Of a DNA stretch of 64,000 nt, positions 60,741-64,000 are shown piece after piece. The DNA lies in contig CM063503.1 in assembly GCA_032207245.1 (NCBI GenBank), positions 61,595,340 through 61,659,339 of the forward strand, written 5' to 3'. Position 1 is the stretch's first letter, and each line of letters opens with the position of its first letter. Source of the DNA: Pardosa pseudoannulata (taxonomy: Eukaryota > Arthropoda > Arachnida > Araneae > Lycosidae). Both the position numbers and the translations under genes were made by a program. Below the pieces are notes generated by a model that had not been told where the DNA came from, made no database searches, and was given only the letters and a program-made list of their open reading frames with translations.

Positions 60741-63702
60741 TGACTAGTTTTCTTGTCCCTATTGAAAATTCTACCTGTCTTCGCTCTTGGGACACTTGTG
60801 TTTGAGCAAAGTGTTTTTCATGTTTTTATCTTGTCTGCCGCTGACTGGTAAAGATGTCCTTTTCTAGGAGCTCTTAAATAAAATTTAAAGTAGACTTGGA
60901 CTTGTGCGCCGTTCTCTTCAATGTGGCTATACTGCATCTTCCTTTATTACTGCTAGCTGATTAGGCTTCTTCTTGCCCAGTATCCCTGGCAAGTATAAAT
61001 AATACAGGCTATAATTTCAAATGTGCCAAGTAGTTGTATAATTCCTAGATTATATATATATATATATGCAAAAATAAGACAAAAATATAGTTTTTGAGTT
61101 AGGAGGGTTTTCTCCCAAAGAAGTGATATGTTGAATATCAAGTATCTTTCTTTAAGCATGGCTATTTTGAGCTAGCGTTTAAATGCATAAGAATTTATAT
61201 GAGCTGTTGTACTGTAGTGACACTTGAAGGAATAATTTCTCAATGCATAGCTCGGGACAAATGATTTTCCAACGATTAGAAGATAAAGTATTATGAGTAA
61301 TTAAACTTCAGAAAAATAATAAAAATATCACTCCCTTCCTTACTGAAATAATTCAACAATAATATGTTGTGAACAAGAATAATCCTAATAAAAGTTCTCT
61401 AAGAGATACCTTTCTTGGAGTCTTGTTGCATGTTGAAAGTATATCTTACTTGATAAATCATAAATATTTAAATAATCAATAAAATTATACAAAAATTTAA
61501 GATAGTTAATACTTTTTCTCAATACTTGTAACATCCTGCGATAACTTACATTTATTTATTAAAATGATATGGGCAGAACAATAAAAATAGTATAATTTTG
61601 AAAAAGGAACTTATATAAAATATTAAGATTTGCACAATAACTTAATTCAGAATATAGGTGTTACCCTATAGTTTAAATTACAGTGATCTAAAAACTGCAT
61701 TTTGTAGAATAAACTAATAATACAGAATTATTTTCTCTATAATAGGTACAATTCATGAAAATTAGAAAAAAAAGTAAAAATAGAATGAAACTAATTCATC
61801 ATTAAAATAAATGCTTCATTACCTCAGTGATATTGATATATTCTATGGATAATGCAAATATATACATACCAAAGAATATATAGATTTTGAGGCACACTTT
61901 CCAATTCTGTTTACGAAATTCTATCCTGTCAGTTGAATTCACACCAATGAAATCTTCTGCCAAAAATTACCTATTCACTTGCCGTTCAATGTAACGGCAG
62001 TCAGTAATTGGTTTTTCAATACTAGTAGCCAAAAATTTTATATTGAAGATTCTTTTAACAAAACTCACATGTATATAATAAAACTTTTATTATTATCATT
62101 AATTGCATCTGATTTTTTATCAGTTGTATTCAGTCTTTCAATTAGGTGGTCTAATTTTTTTAGGAACATTTATTATGTATATATAATTTTTTGCACTTTT
62201 AAACTATCATGGAGACACCTAATTCTACACTTAGGTAAGATAAAGGAGGTAAATAAAGGAAAGCAGCTATAACTTTGGATTTATTCTTTATTTATTATGT
62301 GAATGTTTTTTGCTTACACATTCATCATTATTTTAACCTGGTATCTGAATTAAAAATTTAATATAGATAATTGCACATATTATTCATCTTCTAAAACTGT
62401 TTCATCTGATATACTAGAATGTAAAAAATTAGCTCAGATGCTCTGTAAAAACACATTTCAATTAAAGATAAAATGATTTTCCTGGATGACTTATTTTTAA
62501 GCTTATTTCTATTGGGTATGGTTTGATAATTAATCGGTATGTAATAGCGGTTAATTTTCAGGGGCATACCGTGACAAACATAAGGTATCACTACTAGTCA
62601 TTAATCTTTCCGATGAGTTTTCCTAGACTGATAGTTTATACTTATGTCTCGAATGGAACTTATTATCGTGCAGGATCTATCTAAATATATTTAATAGTTA
62701 CATCGTAAATCGGTTTCAAGTAAAAATATTTAACTACTATCTATTTAGACTGGCTTTAGAATTCATATCTATAGATCAAGAGATTGGAATTCTATCATCT
62801 AAACTAGTATGAGATTCTAGAACCTATTAAGTTTTGATTTTTTCATTCTGCTTAAGGACACAAACCACAACAGATTAGATTTGGATGAATATAAAATTAT
62901 GAAGCAAATACAGGCGTTTTCATATTTGTAGTCTCTGTAATGTTTTAAAAATTAGATGCTAAAATTATGGCTATAAAGCTTATTTATTTTACTGTTTTCT
63001 TATTTCTAAAACAAATTTTTTTTCCCGATTTTAGGTACACTTTATAAAAATTATGAGGCTTAGAATAATAAAAAATGTTCCACAGTTCTAAATTTAACTA
63101 CTTTGTAATAGTAACTACTTAGAAAGCTAAAGATCGATTGACAATGAAATTTGAAGAAAATGTGCATTAAAGATCTATACAGTTAATTTAATTTTTATCT
63201 GACCAAATTGAAATATTTCTCGTTATTGTCCAATAATATAACTTTGAACCATGCATTGAATTCTAGAAAAATAAAGTAGATTTAAAAAAAAATACCTAGG
63301 TGGCTTATCGTGTGATGCGTTTTGCCAATAGTTAAAAGACAAATGTTTTCTTAAAAAGACAAAATCTATTGTGTGTAATGACTAAACAACACATATTTTG
63401 GTTGTACTACTTAAACCAAATGAAACGTGGGTTTGTAAATATTCCATTAAAACTGGTGCCAAAATTATAAAATATCAATACTCTATGGTGAATGTCAACA
63501 CATACCAGGTACATTAACGATTGTAAATTTAAAAGCAAATGTAAAAACCGAATATTCAGTTGTAATCATTCTTATTTGAACTATCGCCTCTGTACGTGGA
63601 CAAACACAATAAAGGTATGGACGTGTAGAAGCAAGCTGTCAATGAGCACAAGTGGTCTTTGAATCACTTTTGGCCGAGCAAACTGCAAAAGCTTGAAATA
63701 AT
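60741..63702. other. AT-rich DNA, nothing recognised
   Basis: About 3 kb. A 97-codon frame at 61979-62272 has hydrophobic, AT-driven composition and no domain. A short TA run lies at about 61051-61067. No RNA gene or clear repeat. Confidence 0.5.

Positions 63703-63769
<67 letters not shown>
63703..63769. repeat. (TA)n(TG)n microsatellite
   Basis: About 12 TA repeats and about 21 TG repeats leading into repeat C, copy 2. Confidence 0.95.
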
Positions 63770-63776
<7 letters not shown>

Positions 63777-64000
63777 CAAAACTATTTAAGTTGTTTAATA
63801 TTTCCTTAAAAACCGTCTCTCTCCCATTTTAATTCCTTAAAATATTTTCACCAGCCTCTAAATGTCCTCATCAAAGGAATGTCTTCGACTTAAAATTCTT
63901 CCCAAAGCTTTCTATCCTAAAGATGTAAATTTTCTATCTGTTCGACACGATTCCCAGCTGTCGCCGGCAAATGGCTCCTCGTTTATCCTGATCTTGCACT
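63770..64000 (+). repeat. Dispersed repeat C, copy 2 (runs off the window)
   Basis: TAATATATCAAAACTATTTA, AATATTTCCTTAAAAACC, CTCTCTCCCATTTTAATTCC, TCAAAGGAATGTC and AGCTGTCGCCGGCAAATGGC match copy 1 at 60491-60740. It is truncated by the window end. Confidence 0.75.

Noticed and set aside
61979..62272. 97-codon plus-strand frame with hydrophobic stretches
   Set aside because: Composition is what AT-rich random DNA gives (Phe, Ile, Leu, Asn, Lys). No homology is recognised and there are no supporting signals.

Overview
The window is 64 kb of very AT-rich eukaryotic DNA. It looks like intergenic or intronic sequence from an arthropod. The grounds are (TA)n tracts up to a few hundred bases long, a mariner-family transposase of arthropod type, tRNA-derived SINEs, non-autonomous Helitrons, piggyBac-like MITEs, and the lack of any long host reading frame. 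An arachnid such as a spider is my guess from the overall style, not something the sequence proves. I see no host protein-coding gene I would stand behind. The only recognisable coding sequences are two dead transposases: a mariner at 40502-41002 (minus) and a hAT at about 43985-44486 (plus). A few short open stretches that could be exons are listed with low confidence.

Layout. 1-5.5 kb: AT-rich DNA with two old tandem-repeat families, a foldback at 3.6 kb and a GC-raised island at 4.2-4.6 kb. 5.5-10.4 kb: an old ~165-bp repeat family interrupted by a GC-raised block (7.5-7.95 kb) and a 15-copy 65-bp minisatellite (7.96-8.92 kb), then an old ~220-bp family. 10.8-16.9 kb: a candidate TTAA element, a SINE, a TA-nested repeat, a CCCTC-ended TTAA element, and a Helitron inserted in a ~212-bp satellite. 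16.9-21.7 kb: a 542-bp duplication carrying very long TA tracts, then ~13 units of a ~235-bp satellite that alternates between two monomer types. 22.0-25.8 kb: a Helitron whose 3' end plus ~500 bp of other sequence is repeated in tandem. 25.9-27.6 kb: a tandem duplication in which one copy has gained an element inside its TA tract. 28.9-36.3 kb: TA tracts, a piggyBac-type end, and several satellites, the freshest being six 255-bp units. 37.5-38.0 kb: a GC-raised block. 38.7-46.9 kb: a triplication containing a SINE tail, the second CCCTC element, the mariner, TA-nested elements, SINEs, and a hAT with a nested SINE, all in an old ~710-bp satellite. 47.5-51.7 kb: a ~608/634-bp array, a TTAA MITE and a Helitron. 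52.7-54.0 kb: a ~400-bp array with a small palindromic MITE. 54-64 kb: mostly plain AT-rich DNA with SINEs, one more TTAA MITE and TA-nested repeats.

Main theme: the window contains at least ten apparently unrelated tandem arrays, several of which act as built-in controls for transposition. Uninterrupted neighbouring units serve as empty sites for a Helitron (A|T), a TTAA MITE (three empty sites), a TTA MITE (two empty sites) and an element inside a (TA)n tract. Several repeat families lie between TA microsatellites, which suggests recurrent insertion into TA tracts or carriage of TA tracts by the elements. Coordinates were read by eye and may be off by a base or two.
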